Below are positions 1 through 6,408 of a DNA stretch of 23,491 nucleotides, one piece after another; position 1 is the first letter of the stretch, and each line of letters opens with the position of its first letter. The translations under genes were made by a program, and so were the position numbers. The DNA comes from Desulfobacteraceae bacterium (GTDB taxonomy: Bacteria > Desulfobacterota > Desulfobacteria > Desulfobacterales > Desulfobacteraceae). The notes under the pieces were generated by a model. It was not told where the DNA came from and searched no databases. It saw only the letters and a program-made list of their open reading frames with translations. The DNA is taken from NCBI GenBank assembly GCA_003354055.1, contig PIVQ01000037.1:1-23491 (forward strand). The letters run 5' to 3'.

Positions 1-978
1 TGCCATACACCAATAAACATCTTCAGGATGAATGTCCTGCATATATTTGGACATGGCCGTTACATAGGCCAGATAACCGCCTGTGCCGTGCTGACATCCT
101 TTGGGCTTGCCGGTTGTTCCGCTGGTGTACATTAGGAACAATGGGTCTTCTGCCAGCATTTCTTCGGGTTCGATCCTTGCCCCGTAATGATTTTTCAGGT
201 TATCATTAACAAAGAAGTCGCGGCCTTTAACCATGGGGGTGTCAGTGGAACTTTTTCCGGGATAACGTTGCCAGACCAGAACCGTATCAACCACCTGGCC
301 CTGTTCGGCAGCTATTTTTACAGCATCATCGGCATTGACTTTATGTTCCAGAAGCTTGCCGGCACGGTAATAGGCATCCATGGAGATCAACACTCTGGAA
401 TTTGAATCCACAATACGGTCGGCACATGCTGACGCTGAAAAACCGCCGAATACAACGGAGTGAATGACGCCGAGTCTGGCACAGGCCAACATGGTAATGG
501 GAAGTTCTGCCGACATGGGCATATGAATGGTGACCCGGTCGCCTCTTTTAAGCTTCGCATCGTTTTTCAACACAGAGGCGAATTCATTAACTCTTACGTA
601 GAGTTCCTGGTAGGTGATGTGGTCAACCCGTTCTTCTTCAAGCTCAGGGACAAAGTGAATAGCAGTTTTATTTTTATTATCTTTGAGATGGCGGTCAATA
701 CAGTTGTACGATGCGTTGAGTTTCCCCCCTTTAAACCATTTGTAGCAGGGGGCATCGCTTGTATCCAGAACCTCATCCCAGTATTTGTACCAGGTGAGCA
801 ATTCAGCATATTCAGTATAATAATCAGGGAAGTTGTCCAGACTGAACCTGTCAAAAACGTCAGGATCACTCAGGTTTGCCTGGCCTATGAACTTTGACGA
901 AGGAAAATAGTAATCTTCTTCTTTCCAGTGTACTGCGATTTGGGCTTCCGTAGTTTCGACAACTTCTTTTTTGCTCAT
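1..978 (-). CDS. acs: Acetyl-CoA synthetase (AMP-forming), N-terminal 326 residues; continues past the left edge
   Basis: The gene runs off the left edge, so only the first 326 codons are present out of about 630-660 usual for the family. The family activates acetate with ATP and CoA through acetyl-AMP in the cytoplasm. The N-terminal ACAS region is recognisable, with a WYKYWDEVLD-type segment. The middle carries VIHSVVFGGFSA, typical of acetyl/propionyl-CoA synthetases. The phosphate-binding A3 loop YTSGTTGKPKG lies at about residues 284-294. It is followed by CQHGTGGYL where VLHTTGGYL is more usual. The ATG start at 978 is preceded by AAAGGAG at good spacing. The C-terminal domain with the acetylated lysine is outside the window. 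A propionyl-CoA or other short-chain acyl specificity cannot be excluded. The gene appears to stand alone, with a long AT-rich leader upstream. Confidence 0.93.
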   Translation of the reverse strand, partial: MSKKEVVETTEAQIAVHWKEEDYYFPSSKFIGQANLSDPDVFDRFSLDNFPDYYTEYAELLTWYKYWDEVLDTSDAPCYKWFKGGKLNASYNCIDRHLKDNKNKTAIHFVPELEEERVDHITYQELYVRVNEFASVLKNDAKLKRGDRVTIHMPMSAELPITMLACARLGVIHSVVFGGFSASACADRIVDSNSRVLISMDAYYRAGKLLEHKVNADDAVKIAAEQGQVVDTVLVWQRYPGKSSTDTPMVKGRDFFVNDNLKNHYGARIEPEEMLAEDPLFLMYTSGTTGKPKGCQHGTGGYLAYVTAMSKYMQDIHPEDVYWCMA

Positions 979-1094
979 CTGACATCTCCTTTAGGTTTGT
1001 CGTTTAAGGCACTAATATTGTTGATGATTTTAAAGAATGCTGAAGTCTGTACACCTCCTTGTTATGATGTATCAAAGTTTGACATAAATATGCA

Positions 1095-1130
1095 GGTTAA
1101 ATCTTTGGTTAATTCGTTGGTTAAATCGTT
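1095..1130. repeat. Three tandem 12-bp repeats (GGTTAAATCGTT type)
   Basis: Three head-to-tail copies are seen: GGTTAAATCTTT (1095-1106), GGTTAATTCGTT (1107-1118) and GGTTAAATCGTT (1119-1130). They lie about 115-150 bases upstream of the acs start. Adjacent direct repeats slightly longer than one helical turn are a common layout for cooperative regulator binding, so they may be operator sites. That role is inference; the repeat itself is seen directly. Confidence 0.7.
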
Positions 1131-1581
1131 TTGCTTGCTGCGTTGTGCTTTATATTTTAAGGCCTTTTGCTGTCTGCGGCCGTTCTTTACAAAAACCCGA
1201 GCAATTAGAGGTATAGATTCAGGTGAAGTGAAAAATCGTAGTCATTAGCTGAATCCGATTTATAGCTTAGTCATACCAATATTAAGATCTGGATATGATG
1301 TCAATGAAAAAGTTCAGTTTTTTCATAAATTATTATTAATCCTTATTTGATAAACAATTGATAATTTAACGGATGGAAAGTAAAACATGCATAACTTGGG
1401 AAACACAGACGACTCTAAGGTTTTTAAACTTTGTTTGATTAGAGCAAACTTATCATTTTGTCTGAAATCATAGCTTATTTAAAAATTTAGGATTGTCGCC
1501 TTGATTATGGGAAATTCAATAATTTGCGTTTAATTGCTGGGTTTTTGAAAAAATTCGTAAACTGGGAAGGTTAAATAATCG

Positions 1582-1611
1582 TTGCAAGGGAAATTAGAAC
1601 TCAGGTATAGT
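1582..1611 (+). promoter_or_regulatory. Candidate sigma-70 promoter for the LUD/selenoprotein pair
   Basis: TTGCAA (1582-1587), an 18-base spacer and TATAGT (1606-1611) form a plausible -35/-10 pair. Transcription would start about 35 bases before the LUD gene, whose AAGGAG (1641-1646) precedes the ATG at 1652. It is identified by consensus matching only. Confidence 0.5.
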
Positions 1612-1651
1612 CACCAATAAAGAATTAACCAACTGTGTGTAAGGAGACTCC

Positions 1652-2305
1652 ATGAAAAGCCCTATTGATACTTATTGGCAATTGAAACTTGAGGCGGTGA
1701 AGGAAAATCTTGAAAATAATAATTTTGAAGTTCATATAGCGGAATCAGCAGAGGCTGCAAAAGAGCTTGCCCTGGATAAAATTATTCCGTCCCTGAATAT
1801 TAAAAGCGTGTCATGGGGCGGATCCATGTCCTTTGTTAGTACCGGGCTCTTTCATGCCCTGAAGGATAATCCGGATCTTAAGGTGCTAAATACCTTTGAT
1901 AAAAGCCTCTCTATGGAAGAGATGTTGGAACTTCGACGTCAATCTCTGATGGTGGATCTTTTTATCACCGGTACAAATGCTTTGACCGAAGCCGGGCATC
2001 TCGTGAATCTTGATATGATCGGCAACCGGGTGGCCGCCATCATGTGGGGACCGAAAAATGTTCTCCTGATTATCGGTCGGAACAAGATCTGCGGAGACAT
2101 TGAGGATGCCATGTTCAGGATAAAGAATTATGCGGCCCCTGTGAATACAATAAATCTTGATAAAAAGACCCCTTGCAGAAAAACAGGCATCTGTCACGAT
2201 TGTTCAAGTCCCGACCGGATCTGCAACTATTGGACTATCACGGAAAAATGTTTTTCCAAAGGCAGGATAAAAATTATTCTGGTAAATGAGGATATGGGAT
2301 TTTAA
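1652..2305 (+). CDS. LUD-domain (DUF162 / LutC-YkgG-like) protein with C-terminal cysteine cluster
   Basis: A 217-residue cytoplasmic protein of the LUD family. LUD proteins occur in lactate-utilisation complexes (LutC, LldG) and in many anaerobes as stand-alone proteins of unclear role. Family features seen are the VSWGGSMS segment near residue 50, DLFITGTNALTEAGHLVN in the centre, and a GNRVAAIMWGPKNVLLI strand. The C-terminal part carries CRKTGICHDCSSPDRIC, a cysteine array typical of the single-domain subgroup and suggestive of an iron-sulfur cluster or other redox site. The ATG start follows AAGGAG at good spacing. The next gene begins one base after this stop codon, so the two are very likely co-transcribed and functionally linked. 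No lutA or lutB partner is present nearby, so lactate oxidation is not established. Confidence 0.85.
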   Translation: MKSPIDTYWQLKLEAVKENLENNNFEVHIAESAEAAKELALDKIIPSLNIKSVSWGGSMSFVSTGLFHALKDNPDLKVLNTFDKSLSMEEMLELRRQSLMVDLFITGTNALTEAGHLVNLDMIGNRVAAIMWGPKNVLLIIGRNKICGDIEDAMFRIKNYAAPVNTINLDKKTPCRKTGICHDCSSPDRICNYWTITEKCFSKGRIKIILVNEDMGF

Positions 2306-2306
2306 A

Positions 2307-2930
2307 ATGCAGACCATAGCAATTTTTCAGCAGAACGGGTCAGGCAACACCAAGATTGCCGGTATCAACCAGTTCGGAGACAAAGAGTATAGACTTGAGA
2401 TCTTCAATATTGATGAACAATTACCCTTGGTGATTGATGATACTTCGGAGTATCTGCCGGAAATCATTGAGGCGGACATTGTTTTGGACTATTTGAAACA
2501 CCAGGATCTCTCAGAGGATTTAAGCCTGCTGTGTGAGCGTCTAAAGATTCCAATGGTTGCATCGGGAAAAAAAATAACGTCAGGTAAAGCCGTCTGTCCG
2601 CCGACGTGATGTACCCTGACAGACCAGGATGGTCTGGGAGAGTACGGAGAACTTTTTGGCGCCCCGAAAATCGATATACAGGTTGAGGGAGACAGAATTC
2701 AAAAAATCAAGGTGTTCAGAGGTGCACCCTGCGGTGCTACCTGGTTGGCAGCGCAGAAAGTTAAAAATATGCCGATTGAAGAGGCAAAGACCCGGTTCGG
2801 GCTGGAGGTACAGTTCTTCTGTTCGGCAAATCCGGCCGGATGGGATCCAATGTATGGAAAAAGCCCGGTACATGTGGCAGCAGATATTCATACGGCTGTT
2901 TTAAAAACATGCCTTAAGAAAATGAAATAA
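2307..2930 (+). CDS. Probable selenoprotein, DUF166-like family, with Sec encoded by TGA at 2607-2609
   Basis: One continuous frame runs from the ATG at 2307 to the TAA at 2930, broken only by an in-frame TGA at codon 101. Both sides are coding. The residues before it end in AVCPPT. Those after it begin CTLTDQDGLGEYGELFGAPK and continue with VFRGAPCGATW and an ENDING resembling the conserved C-terminal part of DUF166 (PF02593). The TGA is followed by TGT, giving a Sec-Cys pair inside CPPT-U-CTL. A compact hairpin suited to a bacterial SECIS lies directly after it. With Sec inserted, the product is 207 residues and cytoplasmic; terminated at TGA it would lose its C-terminal half. Its function is unknown; Sec next to Cys suggests redox chemistry. 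It starts one base after the LUD gene stop. The alternative is a nonsense-mutated pseudogene, which the intact downstream frame and the hairpin argue against. An upstream in-frame ATG (2286) overlaps the LUD gene and is less likely. Confidence 0.78.
2613..2643 (+). promoter_or_regulatory. Candidate bacterial SECIS element
   Basis: Just after the in-frame TGA, CAGACC (2620-2625) pairs perfectly with GGTCTG (2631-2636) around a five-base loop, AGGAT. The loop has G in its second position. Further pairing below a small internal loop is possible (2613-2617 with 2639-2643, one mismatch). The apical loop starts 16 bases after the TGA, at the near end of the spacing known for bacterial SECIS hairpins. 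The loop resembles the AGGTCT loop of E. coli fdhF, where loop G/U bases contact SelB. No folding program was used. Confidence 0.65.
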
Positions 2931-2936
2931 GTATAG

Positions 2937-3218
2937 TTAATACCGGATTTGAAATCCTTCCAGTTCCGGTAGTATGGCAACGGGTTGGGAGTCCACCCCC
3001 TCAACTTTTGAAAGGGGTGCCCCATCCCGGCACCATGCCAGCATCTTTTCAAGCTGATATTTGCTTCCCTGGAAATATGCCTGAACAGAGCCGTCAGTCA
3101 TATTTTTAACATAGCCTTCAATCTGTAGAGACTCTGCTGCTTTCCGGGTTTCTGCCCTAAAAAATACGCCCTGGACCCGGCCTGTTATCCTGACGCTAAT
3201 CGCTGATTTTTCAGTCAT
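2937..3218 (-). CDS. acyP: Acylphosphatase
   Basis: A 93-residue cytoplasmic enzyme that hydrolyses acyl phosphates such as acetyl phosphate or carbamoyl phosphate. Length and fold signature match the family. GRVQGVFFRAET (residues 13-24) carries the phosphate-binding loop and the catalytic Arg21, and GYVKNMTDGSV (35-45) carries the catalytic Asn39. The ATG overlaps the 3' end of dinB by eight bases. Its G-rich Shine-Dalgarno (GGGGGAGGGG) lies inside the last dinB codons, so translation is probably coupled. It is the last gene of the minus-strand run. Its stop lies six bases from that of the convergent DUF166-like gene, and no terminator is visible between them. Confidence 0.93.
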   Translation of the reverse strand: MTEKSAISVRITGRVQGVFFRAETRKAAESLQIEGYVKNMTDGSVQAYFQGSKYQLEKMLAWCRDGAPLSKVEGVDSQPVAILPELEGFQIRY

Positions 3219-4416
3219 CCCCTCCCCCTTTTTTTTGTTTGGTTAAGTCCTTTGACCTCAATGGGTTTAAACTGGCTTTTTTCACCACATCAGACCCGAA
3301 TTTTAACCAGATTGAATCCACGGCATGGTCTACATTTTTCCATTGTTTTTCAGTATTTTCATCCGGATCAGGAAGCAGTGACATTTGTACGGGTTCTGAT
3401 TTATGCCTAAAATCAGAGACTCCCACCCCTATAAGACGGATTTTCTTTTTCAGGACAACTTTATTAAAAAGGGCGGAAGCCTCATCAAAAATAGCATTGG
3501 AAGAACTGATCCAGACCGGAATCTTTCTACCACGGGTGATCTGGGTAAAATCTGAAAATTTTAATTTTATGGACACATGGCGGCAGACCCATTCTTTTTT
3601 TCTTAAGTCCCGACCTACGCGTTGGGCATGAGCCAGAAGGATTCTTTTTACAGCCGCAGAGTCACTGATATCTTCGGGAAGCGTGGTTTCGCTTGAAATG
3701 GATTTGCGGACCGAAGTTGTTTCAATAAGGGTATCATCAATGCCCCTGGCCAATTGGTAGAGCCTTGACCCCATTTTACCGAACTTGCGGGTCAGCAGCG
3801 GACGGTCAAATTTACAGATGTCGCCAAGAGTGTTTATTTGAAGCGATGCCATGAGTGTCATTGCCTGTCGCCCAACACCCGGCACTTTTTGTATGGGAAG
3901 TGTATTAATCACTTCTTGCATTTTATCCTTTGATATAAAGGTAATTCCGCCGGGTTTATCCATATCCGAAGCAATTTTTGCCAGGAACTTAACCGGTGCG
4001 ATACCAATCGAACAGGTTAATGCCAGTTCTTTAAAAATGGCTGCCTTTATTTTATCGGCAATGGTGAGGGGCGGACCGAATAATTTCTCACATCCCCTGA
4101 TGTCTAAATAGGCCTCATCAATGGAAACCGGTTCAACCAAAGGTGAGAACCCTCTGAGAATTTTCATTATCCGTTTTGAATCCAATGCATATTTATGACG
4201 GCTGCCAGGCAGGATGATCAGATGGGGGCAGCGCTGCTTGGCCTGAAATACCGGCATGGCGGAATGGATGCCGAATTTTCGGGCCTCGTAACTGGCCGTG
4301 GATACCACACTTCGTTTTGAGTGACCGGATACAATAATGGGCTTGCCTTTAAGCGTCGGGTTATCCCTCTGTTCCACCGCTGCAAAAAAAGCATCCATAT
4401 CCACATGAAGAATCAT
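3211..4416 (-). CDS. dinB: DNA polymerase IV (Y-family translesion polymerase)
   Basis: A 401-residue error-prone polymerase for bypass of damaged template. The N-terminal palm motif ILHVDMDAFFAAVE gives the catalytic Asp6 and Asp8. The second metal-binding motif SIDEAYLDI gives Asp100 and Glu101. A helix-hairpin-helix-like segment (VPGVGRQ) follows at about 178-184, then the little-finger domain. A beta-clamp-binding motif QMSLLP is at about 344-349, with an extension of about 50 residues after it. Seven bases separate it from pilZ. Its own ribosome-binding site is weak (an A/T-rich stretch), suggesting coupling to the upstream stator operon. No LexA-like box was recognised directly before it. 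Placement behind motility genes is unusual, and SOS control is not evident. Confidence 0.95.
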   Translation of the reverse strand: MILHVDMDAFFAAVEQRDNPTLKGKPIIVSGHSKRSVVSTASYEARKFGIHSAMPVFQAKQRCPHLIILPGSRHKYALDSKRIMKILRGFSPLVEPVSIDEAYLDIRGCEKLFGPPLTIADKIKAAIFKELALTCSIGIAPVKFLAKIASDMDKPGGITFISKDKMQEVINTLPIQKVPGVGRQAMTLMASLQINTLGDICKFDRPLLTRKFGKMGSRLYQLARGIDDTLIETTSVRKSISSETTLPEDISDSAAVKRILLAHAQRVGRDLRKKEWVCRHVSIKLKFSDFTQITRGRKIPVWISSSNAIFDEASALFNKVVLKKKIRLIGVGVSDFRHKSEPVQMSLLPDPDENTEKQWKNVDHAVDSIWLKFGSDVVKKASLNPLRSKDLTKQKKGGGDD

Positions 4417-4423
4417 GGCATTA

Positions 4424-4804
4424 TTATTTTAAATCCTGTTTCTGCATTTCAAGCACGTATTTATGAATCACTTCATATTCATCAACCGAGCAGTTTTCAA
4501 ATATGCAATGGCAAATATCGTTCCGGGTCAAATGCAAAATTCTGACCTGGGCGTTAAAAACAGAAGTGCCTGGTAAATTGGGGATTTCAAGTTCCAGGGA
4601 AACGGTGTTAATATCGTATTTTTTAAACCCATTGTTTGTGCAGGCCAGTCCGCCGGCACTGATATCCAAAATTGAAACGGTTTTGCCATTAAAGGTCATC
4701 GACAATCGATGTTCAGGCTGGAATACATATCGAAATGCAGCCCGCTGGTCGTCGTAATCAATGATCGATACAGGATCAGCTTTTCTCTTTTTTTTCCAGA
4801 ACAA
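4424..4804 (-). CDS. PilZ-domain protein (probable c-di-GMP receptor), TTG start
   Basis: About 126 residues. The PilZ c-di-GMP-binding signature is present: QRAAFR provides the RxxxR arginine pair, followed by DISAGGL, the (D/N)xSxxG motif. The open frame extends up to an ATG at 4873, deep inside motB. However, a perfect AGGAGG (4812-4817) sits seven bases before a TTG at 4804, giving an N-terminus MFWKKKRKADP, which is the preferred start. The gene then overlaps the motB 3' end by 29 bases in another frame. PilZ proteins such as YcgR act on the flagellar stator or rotor in response to c-di-GMP. Encoding this one from within motB strongly suggests a motor-control role, which is inference. 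A longer product from 4873 is the alternative. Confidence 0.82.
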   Translation of the reverse strand: MFWKKKRKADPVSIIDYDDQRAAFRYVFQPEHRLSMTFNGKTVSILDISAGGLACTNNGFKKYDINTVSLELEIPNLPGTSVFNAQVRILHLTRNDICHCIFENCSVDEYEVIHKYVLEMQKQDLK

Positions 4805-5507
4805 ACTCAACCCTCCTGTTCTTTGCCCGGTTTTCAGCCGAGGTATTGGGAACCAGGGGAAGAATTTTCCCATACCCGGTGGCGGTGAGGCGCTGCGGGC
4901 TGATCCCTTGGGAAATAAGATATTTTAATACGGTGGTGGCGCGGATAGCAGATAACTCCCAGTTTGACGGAAAAGCCTTTGTTGCTATGGGAACATTATC
5001 CGTGTGACCTTTAATACTAATATTATACTCGGTAAACTCTTGAAACAGCTCAATCAGCCGGTCGATCTCGGGAATAGCAGATGGGTTAAGCCTTGCAGAC
5101 CCGGATTTGAATAGGGCTTCACCTGATATGGTGATGATAAGTTTTCCATTATTGGCATCCAGAGACAATTGTTCTGTCTGGGCTGAATTTTTCACCATCC
5201 GTTCCATGGATCGGTATAAGGCAGAATCCCTGGTTCTCAGGCCTGTGATATCATCAATACGGATTTGTTTATCAAATCCGTCCGGTCTGCCCATAAATTT
5301 CATCATCCCTTCAATTTCGGGATTCTCTTTGATTACTTCCTTAACAGTGGCCAGTTTTTTTTTGTAACGGTCTTTTTCAAAGGAGGCAAGGGTGTAAAGC
5401 AAAACAAAAAAGACCATAAGCAGAGTCATAAGGTCTGCATAGGTCACAAGCCAGGTTGCCTCGTCATCATAAGTGATATACCCTTGATTGTATCCGGTAT
5501 CTTTCAT
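4776..5507 (-). CDS. motB: Flagellar motor stator protein MotB (OmpA-like peptidoglycan-binding domain)
   Basis: A 243-residue inner-membrane protein that anchors the stator to peptidoglycan and forms the ion path with MotA. There is a short cytoplasmic N-terminus, then one membrane helix at about residues 19-42 (WLVTYADLMTLLMVFFVLLY). It contains Asp25, the ion-binding residue of the MotB family. A linker or plug region follows, then an OmpA/MotB domain (about 120-238) with IKGHTDNVPI and NRAKNRRVEF. The ATG overlaps the motA stop in ATGA. The ion type, proton or sodium, cannot be settled by eye. The pilZ gene starts inside its 3' end. Confidence 0.94.
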   Translation of the reverse strand: MKDTGYNQGYITYDDEATWLVTYADLMTLLMVFFVLLYTLASFEKDRYKKKLATVKEVIKENPEIEGMMKFMGRPDGFDKQIRIDDITGLRTRDSALYRSMERMVKNSAQTEQLSLDANNGKLIITISGEALFKSGSARLNPSAIPEIDRLIELFQEFTEYNISIKGHTDNVPIATKAFPSNWELSAIRATTVLKYLISQGISPQRLTATGYGKILPLVPNTSAENRAKNRRVEFVLEKKEKS

Positions 5508-6283
5508 GATGTAACCCTAACATCCATCTCTTCAAGGGGTTTGCGGAGTCTGGACGATATAAAACTTGACAGTTTTTCATAAATAATAATCGGATTGTTG
5601 TTGTTAATTATAGATATGGCACCTTCCCGCATGATCTCAAGATTAATGATTTCAATAACGGTACGGGACCTAAGTTTGCCTGCAACAGGTAAAAAGAAAA
5701 GGGTGGATAAAAAAGACCCGTAAAAGGTGGTCAGCAATGCCGTGGCCATGGCAGGTCCAATATTTGACGGGTCCTGTAAATGTGAAAGCATCTGGACCAG
5801 CCCGATAAGGGTGCCGAGCATTCCAAAGGCCGGGGCGTAAATTCCCATTTTCCGGAATACATCCTGAACAATGAAATGCCGCATCTGCAGAGATTGAATC
5901 TCAGTGGTCAAAGCCGCCCGTATCACATCTTCAGAGGAGCCGTCCGCCAGAAGGCCGCAGGCTTTCTTCAAAAAAGAAGACCTGGTTTTTACCTTTGCCA
6001 GCTGCATAAGTCCCTGGCGTCGGCTGATACGGCTGAGTTTAATCATTGTGGCCACAGCTTCGTTCGGGTCGTCTTTATCTTTTGAAAAAACAAAATAGGC
6101 CGCCTTGAATGCGGCAAAGACATCCCTGAACTGAAACGTGATCAATGTTGTGGCAAGAGTTCCGCCAAACACGATCATCAGCCCCGGAATATTAATAAAA
6201 TTATAGGAATCTCCGCCAAGGAAAATGGCGGAAATGATCAACGAGAGCCCAGAAATTATGCCGATAAAAGAAGCTAAATCCAT
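5504..6283 (-). CDS. motA: Flagellar motor stator protein MotA (PomA/MotP-like)
   Basis: A 259-residue inner-membrane ion-channel component of the stator, similar in length to the PomA/MotP branch. The first membrane helices lie at about 4-24 and 33-52 (INIPGLMIVFGGTLATTLI). A cytoplasmic loop of about 90 residues (rich in K, R, E and D) contacts the rotor. Helix 3 contains YAPAFGMLGTLIGLVQML, and helix 4 FYGSFLSTLFFLPVAGKL. The APAFGMLGTLIGL segment is the most conserved part of the family. It is the first gene of the motA-motB-pilZ run. A good promoter match lies about 70-95 bases upstream. The Shine-Dalgarno is weak (AAGTGAG). Confidence 0.94.
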   Translation of the reverse strand: MDLASFIGIISGLSLIISAIFLGGDSYNFINIPGLMIVFGGTLATTLITFQFRDVFAAFKAAYFVFSKDKDDPNEAVATMIKLSRISRRQGLMQLAKVKTRSSFLKKACGLLADGSSEDVIRAALTTEIQSLQMRHFIVQDVFRKMGIYAPAFGMLGTLIGLVQMLSHLQDPSNIGPAMATALLTTFYGSFLSTLFFLPVAGKLRSRTVIEIINLEIMREGAISIINNNNPIIIYEKLSSFISSRLRKPLEEMDVRVTS

Positions 6284-6349
6284 TTTGTCTCACTTAAAAA
6301 TATTAACGTATTATGATTCCTTAAAATTACCCAGGTGATGCAGACCCTA

Positions 6350-6378
6350 ATGCTATTATATTCCGCATACAGGGTCAA
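6350..6378 (-). promoter_or_regulatory. Candidate sigma-70 promoter for motA-motB-pilZ
   Basis: Reading the minus strand, TTGACC (6378-6373), a 17-base spacer and TAGCAT (6355-6350) form a good -35/-10 pair in the short gap between the HD-GYP gene and motA. No sigma-28-type flagellar late promoter was recognised here. This suggests the stator operon has housekeeping transcription separate from the HD-GYP gene. Confidence 0.5.
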
Positions 6379-6408
6379 GCGAATAGGGGATGAATTACTT
6401 AGGATTAA

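Larger units (their letters stand above)
979..1651. other. AT-rich intergenic region between the divergent acs and LUD-protein genes
   Basis: About 670 bases with no credible gene. The only open frame of any size (about 928-1248, plus) is antisense to the acs start and has no family-like features. The region holds the presumed acs leader on the minus side, a 3 x 12 bp tandem repeat (1095-1130), and a plausible sigma-70 promoter for the LUD gene near the right end (1582-1611). On the minus strand a strong AAGGAGG (1054-1060) stands about 75 bases upstream of the acs start with no suitably spaced start codon. No tRNA or riboswitch was recognised, but a structured leader cannot be excluded by eye. 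Confidence 0.6.

Noticed and set aside
460..897. 145-codon plus-strand open frame
   Set aside because: It is antisense to the well-supported acetyl-CoA synthetase and has no family-like sequence; its openness reflects the codon pattern of acs.
928..1248. 106-codon plus-strand frame in the acs upstream region
   Set aside because: It overlaps the acs start antisense, lacks a good ribosome-binding site and has cysteine/phenylalanine-rich, non-protein-like composition.
2307..2609. Reading the DUF166-like gene as a 100-residue protein plus a separate downstream gene (2712-2930), or as a nonsense pseudogene
   Set aside because: The downstream part is in the same frame with no gap, has family-like sequence from the codon after the TGA, and no ribosome-binding site serves the later ATG. 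A SECIS-like hairpin follows the TGA.
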